From assembly GCA_922989275.2 (NCBI GenBank), contig OV277866.1:74684328-74748327 (forward strand): a stretch of 64,000 nt of DNA, written 5' to 3'. Under the pieces are notes generated by a model. It was not told where the DNA came from, ran no database searches, and saw nothing but the letters and a program-made list of their open reading frames with translations. Positions 22,201-32,215 of the stretch are shown here, piece by piece (within the stretch, counting starts at the first letter, position 1; every line of letters begins with the position of its first letter). The position numbers were made by a program, and so were the translations under genes. The stretch comes from Gari tellinella. Taxonomy: Eukaryota > Mollusca > Bivalvia > Cardiida > Psammobiidae.

Positions 22201-23811
22201 GAAGTGGTCGAGAAAGTTAACAGAATGGACTTCAGAGTGAAAGTTGGTGATAAGATAGGGAAATATCACATCAACTTATTGAAGAAGTATGAGGAACGGC
22301 AAGACAGCATTGTAGCTGGGATGGCAATAATAGAGGCCGAACACAGTGAAGAGTATGGCGTTGTCGACGATGAAAACTTGCTAGACTTAGCTTGTTTGAA
22401 AAGTGATGAGACATACAAAGATGTCAAGGTCTCAGACAGCTTGTCGCCTGAACAACGTCGAGAAGTAATGAACTTGCTTGAAGAGTTTCAGGACATATTC
22501 ACTGAGATGCCAGGTACCACGACGCTGGCTGAACATAAGATTGAGTTAACGTCAAAGACCCCAGTACGGGTTCGTCAATACCCCATACCATACGCTAAAC
22601 GTGGGGAAATTGAAAAAGAGATACAAAAATTGCTCGACGCAGAGGTGATTGAACCAGCGTTATCAGATTACAATTCGCCTTTTGTGATGATCAAAAAGAA
22701 AGACGGGTCCAACAGATTCTGTATCGACTTCAGGAGACTGAATATGATAACAAAGTTCGATACAGAACCAATGGGTAATGTTAAAGACATCATTTCAAAG
22801 TTGAAGGAAGACAAATACTTCACGAAGATAGACCTGAGTAAAGGCTACTGGCAAATACCGGTTGATGACAAGTCGAAGCATTTAACTGCTTTCTCGACAT
22901 CAGAATGGAGCTACCAATTCAAGAAAATGCCGTTCGGCATGGTCAACTCGGGTAACACCTTCAACCGAATGATGAGAAAGTTGTTGCGCAATTGCAAACA
23001 TGCGGACAACTACGTTGATGACATCCTTGGTCACACGCAGTTATGGGACCAACATCTGACCATGCTGCGGGATGTTTTCAGCCGAACAAGACATGCTGGT
23101 CTAACCCTCAAACCGTCTAAGTGCTTGATTGGGTTTGAAAACATATCATTCACGGGACATGTTGTAGGGAATGGTATAATGCAGATGGAAGATGATAAAC
23201 TTGAAAAGATCAAGAATGCTGAGCAGCCAAAGACCAGGAAGCAAGTTCGTGCTTTCTTAGGCTTGGCTGGGTACTACAGAAAGTTCATACCAGCGTTTGC
23301 AGATGTAGCGGCTCCACTGACGGACCTTACAAAGAAAGGTCGCCGAAACAATGTGATCTGGCTGGCAGAGCACGAGCAAGCTTTCAAAACATTGAAAGAC
23401 ATGCCCACAAGGTCACCAATTTTGCGACTGCCAGACTTCACAAAGCCGTTTATTCTCCAAACTGATGCTTCTGATAGCGGAGTTGGAGCAGCATTGCTGC
23501 AACAGTTTGAAGATGGCATATTCCCATTGGCATATGCCAGCAAGAAGCTTCTCCAGCGAGAGAAGAACTACTCTGTCATTGAGAGAGAGTGCCTAGCCAT
23601 AGTGTTTGGAATAAAGAAATTCCAAAAATACTTGTATGGGACAGAGTTTGTTCTGCAGACAGACCATACACCATTGTCTTACATCCAAAAATGTAAGATA
23701 GAGAGTGGAAGGATAATGCGATGGGCATTATTCCTTCAAAACTACCAGTTCAGAGTAGAAACAATCAAAGGCTCTGAAAACATGTGTGCTGATTATCTAA
23801 GCAGACAATAA
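19213..23811 (+). CDS. Gag-Pol polyprotein, Ty3/gypsy Gmr1 type (PR-IN-RT-RH order)
   Basis: A single intact frame of 1532 codons from ATG 19213 (the frame is open to a TTG at 19198, unlikely as a eukaryotic start). Order along the protein: a charged coiled coil with EDERRKLEAER-like repeats (about 25-140); a Gag capsid-like region (about 150-325); a CCHC zinc knuckle CFLCRKEGHFARDC (about 357-370); an aspartic protease with RDTGCE (catalytic D at 487). Next comes the integrase: H-H-C-C zinc domain from about 688, catalytic D758, D818 and E854 (D-D-35-E), then a GPF/Y-like module (KGPFEVVEK). Reverse transcriptase follows with YVDD at 1267-1270, then RNase H (QTDASDSGVG, D1418), ending ADYLSRQ. 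Integrase before RT is the Ty1/copia order, yet the RT and integrase motifs are Ty3/gypsy. This is the hallmark of Gmr1 elements. There is no gag-pol frameshift and no envelope frame. All catalytic residues seen are intact. Confidence 0.95.
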   Translation: MMDHEKWIEAGKLMGLSGSELMTYIDKKERDFLDREERMLRREDERRRQELESAEQKRRDEDERRKLAAEREDQKRRDEDERRKLEAEREAERRRLEAEREDERLKLEIQLRDKEAAYKREEQERELELMKLRADAGVLKHEPTSKSLRPKLPKFEENKDDMDAYIERFERFAKSQGWHERTWAVSLSSLLTGKGLLVYTSMPTEQADDYKALKKAVLKRYQLTEEGFRTKFRDSKPEEGETVFQFMARIVRYCCRWAEMAEIDETFEGMMDLIVREQFIKTCSPELALFLKERMPSSREEVVHLAEQYIEAHGGSIVSNRTARTNGSAPNRQQPRPNIASNYRSNTVPRPDAQKKVCFLCRKEGHFARDCRQNTNPKKISGAAVCYPDHESKEHTDGRQSQRGWKFEDRSKNKGSDGNKISALCMSVSMNKSHIQECIQDGELQLANGESVSIIAGGCTVDTLEGERNLKLQKGYVGTKEVKVLRDTGCELAAVRKDLVEDSQMLDKRYVMITIDGQAKIVPAALIEVDTPFYKGSIEAMVLSSLICDLVLGNVDGVSDAPDPRWLGQSKSEGQSQTSVAAAVVTRAQAAKEMKPIRALNVPCQHLDEVDVDVLQKAQKDDESLKKLWSYAESSSELETKGGNKYHYTVNKDVLYRVFEQVKGQGSTETKQIVVPTQFRKRVMSLAHESIVGGHLSAKKTIDRITTSFHWLGITSDVTRFCRSCDVCQKTIPKGRVTKVPLGEMPIIDTPFHRVAVDLIGPITPVSDKGNRYILTVVDYATRYPEAVALPRIETERVAEALLDVFSRVGFPTEILSDKGSQFTSELMGEVCRLISLKQFFTTPYTPKCNGLCERMNGVLKSMLKKMCQERPKDWDRNLSAVLFAYREVPQASTGFAPFELLYGRTVRGPMQILKELWTERETPEVMNTYQYVLDFQNRLEDTCPIARDSMAEAQVAYKHHYDKAARNRNLEKGDKVLLLLPTSHNKLMLQWKGPFEVVEKVNRMDFRVKVGDKIGKYHINLLKKYEERQDSIVAGMAIIEAEHSEEYGVVDDENLLDLACLKSDETYKDVKVSDSLSPEQRREVMNLLEEFQDIFTEMPGTTTLAEHKIELTSKTPVRVRQYPIPYAKRGEIEKEIQKLLDAEVIEPALSDYNSPFVMIKKKDGSNRFCIDFRRLNMITKFDTEPMGNVKDIISKLKEDKYFTKIDLSKGYWQIPVDDKSKHLTAFSTSEWSYQFKKMPFGMVNSGNTFNRMMRKLLRNCKHADNYVDDILGHTQLWDQHLTMLRDVFSRTRHAGLTLKPSKCLIGFENISFTGHVVGNGIMQMEDDKLEKIKNAEQPKTRKQVRAFLGLAGYYRKFIPAFADVAAPLTDLTKKGRRNNVIWLAEHEQAFKTLKDMPTRSPILRLPDFTKPFILQTDASDSGVGAALLQQFEDGIFPLAYASKKLLQREKNYSVIERECLAIVFGIKKFQKYLYGTEFVLQTDHTPLSYIQKCKIESGRIMRWALFLQNYQFRVETIKGSENMCADYLSRQ

Positions 23812-23869
23812 GTTCAGCACACATTTGTACAGATTATTTTGTAGTTAGTAAAACGTAAAGTGTTTTCTT

Positions 23870-23880
23870 GAGAAAGGGGC
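23870..23880 (+). promoter_or_regulatory. Polypurine tract
   Basis: GAGAAAGGGGC, 3 nt before the 3' LTR, is the expected plus-strand primer of an LTR retrotransposon. Confidence 0.8.
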
Positions 23881-23883
23881 TAT

Positions 23884-25010
23884 TGTCAGAAATAATCTTT
23901 GTGTAGTTATGAAGCCTCTTGATCATATGTGTAAATTGCTAGTTGATTTATATAGAGACAGTGCGAAGATAACGCACATCGTACGTTTTTGTGCTATGCC
24001 TAATGTAATTGTCTACGCTTTGTGCTGACTGTATACCAAAAGCTGAATTTTGTGTATTATCTCTCAAATAAGCTTTAAAGTCATTTTTTTTCTGTACTGG
24101 ACATTTTAAACATAACCAAAGTTTATAACTTGCTGGTGTAAAAGTAAAAGTTTGCATTTTCTTAATTATTAAGAATAATCAACTATTTAGACTAATTTAT
24201 GCATATCGAAAGAACTGTTCAATGTTAGACGGTCGGTGAATATAACCTGTAGAGATATTGAACACAGGGAGATTGCTAATTCGTTCACACGACAACTCTC
24301 TCCACAAGCTATTAACGGGATAGCTTACTTTTGATGATAGCTCGTTAGTACGTTGCTCTCAGATCATTGAGATTTGTTTGGGACAGAAAACAGTTATTAT
24401 TGAAGAGTGAAGGTTTACTACAGATCGACGATACGCCATAGAGGTTCCATGACAAGCTGGAACATTGACGTTATAGAACTGTAGTGGAATCAAGGTTTGA
24501 TACTCAGCAGAGACAACGCTGAGCAATCTGTTCGAGATCTCATCACAGGTTCAACACCGCCGAGCAGTCTACATGAGACTAGTGCTGGTGCCACAGTATA
24601 TCATCAGCTACACCAATGCTGAGCAATAGCGCTCAGCATCAGTTCATCATAGTGTAGCTCAGCAGAAGTAACGCTGAGCATACATCGGTTAACGGTCCAG
24701 CCTGCACCGTGCTCAAACAGTCTGAGAGTACGGGGATATTGTTTATTAGTTTTTGGTTTTGATGGCAAAGTAGCTCATCCACTTTTAGTTAGTTTCATCC
24801 ATTTTATATAGTTTTTATGTAGTTTCATGCTCAATCATCAGGCAAGATAGCCAAAGGAAAATTCATATATATTTCATATAGTCTGTATATTGTGTTCATG
24901 CCTTAACTAGTGTCCGGCTAAAGACACTGTCGCCTCATAGAACGCCCGATAAAACACACATCAAGCTTTGGGCTCTAGCATTAGGGTTAGGGTAACCGAA
25001 CGTCTTGACA
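23884..25010 (+). repeat. 3' LTR of Gmr1-type retrotransposon
   Basis: 1127 bp, TGTCAG...TTGACA. Near-identical to the 5' LTR: substitutions near 23935, 23992-23996 (with a 1-bp indel), 24159, 24170, 24271, 24573, 24671, 24811 and 24915. Followed by the CTCTG target duplication at 25011-25015. Confidence 0.95.
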
Positions 25011-25015
25011 CTCTG

Positions 25016-26080
25016 TTGTCCACATTACGAAATATTAGAGTTGGCTATAATATACTTAGATAACTATAGGAAGTCGTTATTCTAAAGACAGAGGTTGTGG
25101 GTTCGAAACTATGTAAGATCTATTTTAAATAACAAAGATCTTTCAGGTTTTTTTTTAAAAAAATGAAATAAAATGGATATATTTTTATTGTAAATTCATT
25201 CTCTCTTCATATAAAATATGTCTGTAATTTGTTTTATTTCAATGTTTATTTTATTAATCCTTTTTTAATTCTTTTATTACTTTACTGTACAAAACTCACA
25301 CAAATAATGATTTACAGGACAAGCATGCGCTTTCCCGACAAAAGAATTGACAAAACAAAAAACACATCGCAAATGCACGTATGTAAAACTATTATGGCAG
25401 GGATCGAACTCACGACCAAGAAATTTGTAGTTTCTAGTAGGTCGTTAACACCACTGAGCTATCGTCGCTTGCAACAGATTATCATGTACAAGACTAATTG
25501 TTCAGTGGCGAATTCTCCAATATTTTTTCGTAAGAATATGCATAGGGTGCCAGTTCAAACATCATCGACAATACGATCTAATGTGTACATGTTTACAGTA
25601 ATACCACTCAAACGCGATCGAGCATACAGGATGAATAAGTTGTGTGACTACTTCACAGCAACACGGAATGAAATTACAGAAGCCTTTTGCCTTACTGTGG
25701 CGCCCAGCAAGTCGTCACCTGTCTCATATGTGAAATGGTATCGTTGTCGCCCAAGAGGGAGAACATTTATACGATAGCATAATAATTATTATGATTTTAA
25801 TCATAACTAAAATATAAATGATTTACAGTTCTACTCCTCAAATGCGAGCAATGGCGATTAGATTAAGTACAATTTGTCATTTTTTCTCAACATTAACAGC
25901 CATTAACAAAATCGACATAACTATTTAAAACATGTATAATTATCTATTTACATCTAGAAACACCAAACAACAACATTTTAAGGCGATGCGATGACTCAAT
26001 CGTTTGCTGTAATTCTCAGCGCAACTTGTCTGTTAACACACGCTCTAGATGCTTACTATTCAATCGATCACTACAATGTA
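25016..26080. other. Largely unrecognised; one tRNA-like sequence inside
   Basis: Right flank of the LTR element. A long + frame (25229-25777) starts in AT-rich sequence, runs through the tRNA-like segment and shows no recognised domain, so I do not call it a gene. Confidence 0.4.
25395..25468 (-). repeat. tRNA-like SINE head
   Basis: Minus strand: GCGACGATAGCTCAGTGGTG (box A) and GTGAGTTCGATCCCTGCC (box B), 74 nt. The acceptor arms do not pair, so it is probably a tRNA-derived SINE relic rather than a working tRNA. Confidence 0.5.
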
Positions 26081-26285
26081 CAGAAAACCCACTCTATTAT
26101 AACCACTGAAAAGAAGGCGATTTAACTGCATAAAAGATGAGCGGCCGCTTATAGCAAGGTGAACGTAAAATAGAAAGCTCCTGAAGGAGCTTTCTGTTTT
26201 ACGTTCACATTGCTTTAAGCAGTCACCTGCCTTAGACACCTGATAGTTAGCATAAATAATTGGTCGTTATAGAGAGGTTTTACTG
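26081..26285. mobile_element. M4 MITE (pogo-like ends, TA target)
   Basis: TA at 26079-26080 and 26286-26287. The left end is eroded; the right end is GGTCGTTATAGAGAGGTTTT-ACTG. The central hairpin (about 26148-26220) is GCTTATAGCAAGGTGAACGT...GAAAGCTCC / GGAGCTTTC...CACATTGCTTTAAGC. CAGTAAAACCTC-type ends with TA duplication suggest the pogo/Tigger group. 205 bp, non-coding. Confidence 0.8.
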
Positions 26286-26546
26286 TACGTTACTCGTATA
26301 AACTCTCATCTTTTATTAAACTCTTAATCTGGTAGCCTACTGGCTTCGAGCAACAACATCAATCAAACAATTCGTCAGCTTAATGACCAGCTATCTATAA
26401 ATCGAAAGGCAAGAGCAGATCTACTCTTTAACAAAAGGATACATGTATTTCTTTTCTAAACCGAAAACTCTTTGGAAGAAGAGGGTAGACCACAAAATAC
26501 ATGTGGATAAAAGTAAGACCGAACGCTCACTTTAGGTGGAAAGTGG

Positions 26547-26622
26547 CCACTTATAGCAGATTGAGAGTAAAGCAGAATACGTATTTATTGCGCATTCTGC
26601 TTTACTTTTATTCTGTATTTAG
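26547..26622. repeat. M3-type hairpin (H2) remnant
   Basis: CACTTATAGCAG...GTAAAGCAGAAT / GCGCATTCTGCTTTAC...GTATTTAGCG. M3 ends are not clear around it. Confidence 0.6.
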
Positions 26623-26639
26623 CGTACAGAAAATATTGG

Positions 26640-27237
26640 TTGCAATATCACGATGCCCATATTGCTATTGTAGGGAGTACGCTGGTAAGTTTTCGTTTCA
26701 CAATAAAGAAATAAAAACGGAACAAAAACACGATGTAAAAGGTATAGAAAATATTGAAAAGTCGCTTCAATTTGGTTGACAAAGTCTGGTTCTTGCCAGC
26801 TTTTCAGCGTCTGGGTTGGATACAAACTTGTTTTTGCATAAAGGGTTTAATTGCCAAAGGGGTGTTTTTGTTTATTTGACGTAGATTATCCCCTATGCCA
26901 AGAACTGAAAGGAAGGCAGTTCGGTCGTTTTGATATCATGCGATATATTAACATCTCATCTCATCATTCATCGGCGTTATGTGTCGCAGTGCCGTAAAAC
27001 CTAACTCACCTTCTCATATCTTACCTAACCGGTTCTTTCCTCTCTCGTGAGTAATCTGGTTCAACAATGTTTGCAAAGTGCGAGAGCTAAGAAATTGTGT
27101 TTGTGATATGACTAATATTTCTGCTGAAAAAGTGCTAAGAAGAGAAAACTTTTTTTATCCTTTTTGAATGAAATTAAACGCAATTGAACTGTAATCAAAT
27201 GATTCTCACATTTTGTACGACTCATCATTACCTGCAC
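26640..27237. other. No recognised feature
   Basis: No TIR, hairpin or convincing coding frame seen. Confidence 0.35.
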
Positions 27238-27312
27238 AATGGCAAACTGTTTAGAATCAGACCAGTCGCAGAGTTACTTGGCGTCTGGTCTGGCTCTTAA
27301 CTGTTTGCAATT
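27238..27312. repeat. H1 hairpin, altered arms
   Basis: GGCAAACTGTTTAGAATCAG-ACCAG...CTGGTCTGGCTCTTAACTG. The arms pair through ACCAG/CTGGT in place of the usual ATCAG/CTGAT. No intact MITE ends were identified. Confidence 0.6.
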
Positions 27313-27474
27313 TACACACTTGTTTAAGCACAAATGCGTTTTTGGAGTTATATTATCACCATCGCGACTGTACACATGTACCGATTTTGTGTCGCCGCCC
27401 CTATGCCCGCCCCGCGAAATGGCATTATGGATATGTCCCTGATATGTATCATTGGCTATAAACTGGGTAGTTAA

Positions 27475-27678
27475 TGCTTTCACTGCTCTTGTCTAAATTT
27501 CTCTGGTGTTTTCAAACTGTCTGGATCATGATCAGACGCCGAGCTTCCCTGCACCTGATCTCGATAAATACTTTTTGATACACATATTAATGTTATTAAT
27601 AATATCCGAAATATCCATTATGAAAAAATTAAATCTAATTGCGATATTTAGCGGTCGAGATCCTGGCAAGTGAAGCGG
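27475..27678. mobile_element. M2-type MITE (TTAA target)
   Basis: TTAA at 27471-27474 and 27679-27682. Ends TGCTTTCACTGCTC and GGCAAGTGAAGCGG; inside, a damaged H1 (TGATCAGACGCCGAGC). Confidence 0.65.
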
Positions 27679-27746
27679 TTAATTGGATCGACCTAACTTT
27701 AAGATAGTAGTGCGATGATTGACCAACGCCTAACCTTCCTCAGTTA

Positions 27747-28005
27747 CAGTGGAGAAAACGTTAATCTTTCCCAATAAACGCGTTTACGCTAAAACTATTA
27801 TTCATATTGCAAACAGTTAGGAGCCAGATCAGACGCCTGGTTACCCGATATCTGATCAGGCTCCAAACTGTTTACCACCAAGAATGAATCAACATTAAAC
27901 ATGAATGATCAGGATTGTCAAAATTGTATACTTTTGTACGTTTTAATGATTTGCGTTTGAGTTTCGTATGCGTTTTAACGGGAAAGAATAATGTATTCTT
28001 CTCTG
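27747..28005. mobile_element. M1 MITE with H1 hairpin
   Basis: TA-flanked. Left end CAGTGGAGAAAACGTTAATC, right end GAATAATGTATTCTTCTCTG. The hairpin (about 27810-27872) has GACGCCTGGTTACCCGATATC, so its right arm has drifted. Confidence 0.8.
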
Positions 28006-28214
28006 TACATGTACATGTATGTCTGCAGGAGGGAATGGGTAATGTTACCAATACCACTGGAAAAACGTGATTCTAAAGCGACTCGCAACCAGGTGGTATC
28101 TATTTGCAAAAATAAAAGAAAACTCTCAAATAAAAAAAAATCATTATCGTGCATCTGGCATTAGAAAACTATGATCATTCTTAAAACCCAGACTTAGATA
28201 CATTACACCCTAAT

Positions 28215-28255
28215 AATTAACAAATTTTAGTGGTCGTAATAGAGAGGTTTTACTG
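28215..28255. mobile_element. M4 MITE right end
   Basis: TAGTGGTCGTAATAGAGAGG-TTTTACTG followed by TA. The matching left end is not identifiable upstream. Confidence 0.6.
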
Positions 28256-28596
28256 TATGTATAGCTAGGGCTAAATAAGTTAAGACAGGTGACTTCATGC
28301 TCTCATCATAGTAAAATGTATTTACCATCGTTTTATAATTTTTTTAAACAGAATTTCTTATCCTTAACTCATTTTTACTCGTTTATAAAAGCGTTTGACA
28401 TGTATTTACAAATTTCTATTTTTAATGCTAAATCTGGCCGCGAGTATCTTTAGACGAAAATATAACAACAACAACCCAAACCAGCATTGGCGATGCAATA
28501 GAATGAGGTAAATTTTAGCGCCTGATTAGAATCTGTCTGGCACAAAAAATTTGAAACACTCAAACTTGTTTTAAGCAGACGCTAAACGATACTTAA

Positions 28597-28670
28597 CCCA
28601 TTCACTGCCTTACGCCGAGTACAATAAGTATTTGCAAACGGGTATTTCCGTCATAATGGCATTGGAAGGG
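28597..28670. mobile_element. Miniature M2 (internally deleted)
   Basis: 74 bp between TTAA 28593-28596 and TTAA 28671-28674: CCCATTCACTGCC...GGCATTGGAAGGG, lacking the hairpin. It shares its right TTAA with the next M2. Confidence 0.75.
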
Positions 28671-28674
28671 TTAA

Positions 28675-28883
28675 CCCCTTCACTGCCTTACCCCGAGTAT
28701 AGTATTTATTTGCAAACAGTTTGGATCCTGATCAGACGCCGCGTAACGCGGCGTCTGATCAGGATCCAAACTGTTTGACACTCGTTTCAATATTTCTTAA
28801 GTCAAAATACCTAAAAATTGATTTTTAGAAATAGAAACAGACGACAATTGTTTAAATTTGATGACGTCATGGCAGTGAAGGGG
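28675..28883. mobile_element. M2 MITE, type copy, with perfect H1
   Basis: TTAA on both sides (28671-28674, 28884-28887). TIRs CCCCTTCACTGCC / GGCAGTGAAGGGG. H1 is a perfect palindrome at 28713-28777: CAAACAGTTTGGATCCTGAT then CAGACGCCGCG, mirrored around a TAA centre. A full cAMP-response element TGACGTCA (28862-28869) abuts the right TIR. TTAA target and CCC ends are the piggyBac signature. Confidence 0.9.
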
Positions 28884-29094
28884 TTAAGCCAATAAAACTG
28901 CATGACGTAGATGCAACAACTTCTGCAAGAAAATTCTGAAACATGGCGTAGATGTCAACTTAATGTTGGAAACAAAACTTATTGTTACAAAATCAATATA
29001 CAGTTTTCCCTCTCTACAATAACAACCAATGGAAGACAAATAATATATACGATGTTCTAAGGGGGTTGTTATATGTAGAAAAAATAAATACACT

Positions 29095-29785
29095 TTAGAG
29101 CGTTGAGCTATTTGGCTTATAATGCAAATAGCTTGAATGCAGATCAGACGCCGAGTTTTGCGGGGCGGAACTGGATTAAGCTCTTTGTCACATGTTTTTA
29201 TGTTTCTTTGTCAAAATTTCCCTTATATAACTTTGATTAAACTCCACAGAGGATAATTTTAGCAGACGATATTTCATTGCAGCAGTGAACGGGTTAGACA
29301 TAATTGTCTTGTTTAGGGAACAACAACAATTTTTTTTGAGGATATTCGTTGTTCGGAGGGCCGTTGTAATGAGACAACACTGTAGATCAATATTCAAGCC
29401 CAAGACAAGAGGTCATAGAAATATGAAGAGTAGTAGCGACAATTGTTTAAAGCAGATCACGTCATGAAGTGAAAGTGTTAATGCTCTAAGGTAGGAAGAG
29501 CCATTATAACTTTTTTTTCTCCATAGCAACAAATACACAGTGGTAATGACATACGCAATTCATTCAATATTGATCGATAGCTATCATGCATGCAGTGAAC
29601 GCGGCGTTATTCTTTGTCGGTTTAAGCGAAACAAGCAACGAATGCATTACACTGAAATGTAGAAAATTACATTTCTTTGTAAATAATACCGTATAGGTTT
29701 AATCTAAATAGCAAAGAGCTCGGAGCCTAATCAGACACAGGGTCACCCGTTCCCTGATCTGGACCAAAACTGTTTGCAATGGAAA
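29095..29785. repeat. Eroded MITE remnants with H1 traces
   Basis: H1 pieces at about 29108-29190 (GCTTGAATGCAGATCAGACG) and about 29705-29782 (GAGCTCGGAGCCTAATCAGA...AAACTGTTTGC). M2-like CAGTGAACGGGTTA (about 29283) and GTCATGAAGTGAAAGTGTTA (about 29461) suggest broken TTAA elements. None has intact ends. Confidence 0.45.
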
Positions 29786-29969
29786 TATTTGGTTTAGTAA
29801 AAATAACATTGTCAATGCAAATAATTCATTGAACTGCTAATACCAAATACATGTTTTGAAATTGAGCATGTATTGTGTCAATGTTATTCTTTCTCGTTTT
29901 AAACGAATCTCAGAAACAGATGCAATGTTATTGAACGTCAAAGTTAAAATGTTCTTTGAGAAAGATGAC

Positions 29970-30112
29970 TACTGGCTCCGAGGTTTGAAAGCTTTTGACT
30001 TGAGTCTAAACTCGTTCCCAAGCATTTGATTGGTCAGCTTTGAGCCTAGGCCAATCAAATGCTTGGGATCACACTCAGACTCAGCTAAAACGCTTTATAA
30101 CCTCGGAGCCAG
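29970..30112. repeat. Foldback (palindrome) element
   Basis: TGGCTCCGAGGTT...CCCAAGCATTTGATTGG is mirrored by CCAATCAAATGCTTGGGA...ACCTCGGAGCCAGG around GTTTGAGCCTAGG. Arms are about 60 bp with a short loop. A diverged relative lies at 35535-35645. Confidence 0.8.
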
Positions 30113-30126
30113 GTATGTAATACACC

Positions 30127-30303
30127 CTGAGTGACAAACTGTTTGGAACCTGGTGAAACACCGAACAAACGAGGTCTGATCAGGCTCCAAACTGTTTGCC
30201 ACTCAGGTAAAAATGAATTGTAAGAAATATCTAAAAATTGACAATTTCTACGTTTTAGTGTTTTGCGTTTAAACGGAAACGAATAATAGCGTATTCTCCA
30301 CTG
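30127..30303. mobile_element. M1 MITE, right part
   Basis: Damaged H1 (GTTTGGAACCTGGTGAAACA...GGTCTGATCAGGCTCC), then M1 right interior and right end GAATAATAGCGTATTCTCCA-CTG + TA. Confidence 0.65.
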
Positions 30304-30410
30304 TACAATAAACACCCAATGCGAAACAAATATTGAATATCCTGTTTCGTAGGGAATAGTTAGAGAGTGGGACATTGTTAGCATTAGAGCGTTGACCATG
30401 AGTTACCTTA

Positions 30411-30935
30411 CAGTGGAGAAAACGTTATTCTTTCCCGTTTAAACGCAAACGAAACGCAAACGCAAAGCATTAAAATGGAGGAAATGACAACTTTTGACAA
30501 TTTTGACTATTTATTTTAATCTGAATGGCAAACAGGTTGGAGCCTGATCAGACACCGGGTTACCCGGCGGCTGATCAGGATCCAAACTGTTTGGCCTAGT
30601 GGTATAGTCACTGTGACTTACATCACTAAGCTCCTCACCGCTGTGAGTTCGAATCCCAGTAGGGTCGTTCGGATTTTTCATGTGGGGAAGCCTCCAGCTG
30701 GCTTGCGGAAGGTCGGTGGTTCTATCCAGTTGCCGATTTGTGCCTGAAACAAGGCATAAAGGACTTCGGGGGTCTTCCTCCACCTATAATTAGCTGGACG
30801 TCGCGATTTGACTGAAATACTGTTGAAAGCGATATAAAATCAAAACAAATCAAATCAAACCAAACTGTTTGCATTGGAAGTAGAACATTTTGTGGAAACG
30901 CGTTTTATTGGGAAAGAATAACGTTTTCTCCACTG
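30411..30935. mobile_element. M1 MITE carrying a nested SINE
   Basis: TA at 30409-30410 and 30936-30937. TIRs CAGTGGAGAAAACGTTATTC / GAATAACGTTTTCTCCACTG are perfect. H1 (about 30527-30592) reads GACACCGGG / CCCGGCGGC. A SINE sits at the outer end of the right hairpin arm. Without the SINE and its duplication the element is about 247 bp. Confidence 0.9.
30593..30859 (+). mobile_element. tRNA-derived SINE, copy 2
   Basis: Same head (GGCCTAGTGGTATAGTCACT, box B GAGTTCGAATCCC), central GGCTTGCGGAAGGTCGGTGG and (AAATC)n tail as the copy at 409-683, lacking the first ~8 bases. Flanked by an 11-bp duplication CCAAACTGTTT (30582-30592, 30860-30870) taken from the MITE hairpin. Confidence 0.92.
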
Positions 30936-31490
30936 TACGTTTGTAAACAGTTACAGTTTGAAACCCGATCAGAATCCGCGAAACGATCTTTATCCTATCG
31001 TTTGTTTACAGTTTTGCAATGATAGATGGTTGTTTAATTCCTACAGAACGTAAAACAATGGGCAAAATAAGGAAACATTTTGCATTACCTTCAGCCTACT
31101 ACAATCTGCTAGTTGATTCACATTCACCACTATATAATGTGACCTTTTTTTTTAGTAGGGAATAAAATTAAAGAATGTAAAAAGCTTATATATAGGCTAT
31201 GGGCTGAGCAAAAACGCCTTTGTCGGGAAAACGGCTATTTATTCAGTGCATTGAATTTAAAGAAGATATACAGTTTTAAATAACTGTTTGACAATTTTGA
31301 CAATTTATTTTAATCTGAGTGGCAACATTTGGGGATTTAATTAGGGTCTTAACTGTTTGCAATTGTATATAATTGCTTAGCATAAACACGTTAGTCGGAA
31401 AAGAAGAACGTCTTCTTAGCTGTAACAGGCAGGCACAGTGGGAGAAGACGCTAATATCCCTCAGTGTATGCGTTTTTGCTGAAATAATAA

Positions 31491-31830
31491 CAGTGCACCC
31501 TCCCTACAATGGCCCTCTGAACAAGGATTCACTCCTTACAACAAAGCTTATCGCTGTTCCCCAAACAAGACAAATTATGCCTAACGCTTTCACTGCTGCA
31601 ATATCGTCTTTTTCAAATTGTCGTCTACCGTTTTTACTCAAAGTTACATATTGGTCATCAAGCCGGTGTTTGATCAGGATACAATGTGTGTAACTCGGCG
31701 TCTGATAAGTTCCCTTGGTTATAAAGGCTTTAGAGTTGAGCCGCAAAATCTGACTAGTCAAATGCTTGAGAAAATATCAGAGTCAGCGCAAATGTTTTAT
31801 AACCGTGGAAACTGGATCTAACCTGTTTGA
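31491..31830. mobile_element. M5 MITE, left part
   Basis: CAGTGCACCCTCCCTACAAT then GGCCCTCTGAACAAGGATTC and CTTATCGCTGTTCCCCAAAC, as in complete M5 copies at 35659 and 42150. An eroded hairpin (TGTTTGATCAGGATACAATG...CGGCGTCTGATAAG) and an eroded foldback follow. No right TIR. Confidence 0.6.
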
Positions 31831-31869
31831 CACTAATTCAGTATTGCTTAAAGACATCTCCTGACGACA

Positions 31870-32215
31870 TTTCGATCATAACGCATTGCCAGACAATTTC
31901 GTTGCAAAAAGCATGGATCTTATGGACACGTGGGTAGCAAAGACCCATTGAAGCTTCTCGTGTGAGACCCAACCTTTATATTTGATAGTTTGGTTAGAAA
32001 TAACCATTGAAAACCACTAGAGCATGAGTATAATCTGGGCCTCACCAGGTAAATTGAGATTGGTATAGCGTGTGATGCATGCTTTGACAGTTAAAATTCA
32101 CACCTATCGAGACAATGGGGGTAGTGCATCAATGGACTGAGGAAAAGTATTTAAAGACATTTCCTCAGTCAATTTGAGCACCCCTCCCCCATTGTTCTCA
32201 CTAGGTGAGACAATA
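31870..32215. repeat. Dispersed repeat R1, copy 1, ending in a hairpin
   Basis: About 260 bp shared with 39676-39935: GTAGCAAAGACCCATTGAAG, GACCCAACCTTTATATTTGA, TAGTTTGGTTAGAAATAACC, GGCCTCACCAGGTAAATTGA, GTGATGCATGCTTTGACAG. This copy then folds back: GACAATGGGGG...GACTGAGGAAA / TTTCCTCAGTC...CCCCCATTGTTC. The family is unrecognised. Confidence 0.75.

Noticed and set aside
25229..25777. 182-codon + frame downstream of the LTR element
   Set aside because: No recognised domain; it runs through a tRNA-like repeat and AT-rich sequence, so it is probably chance.
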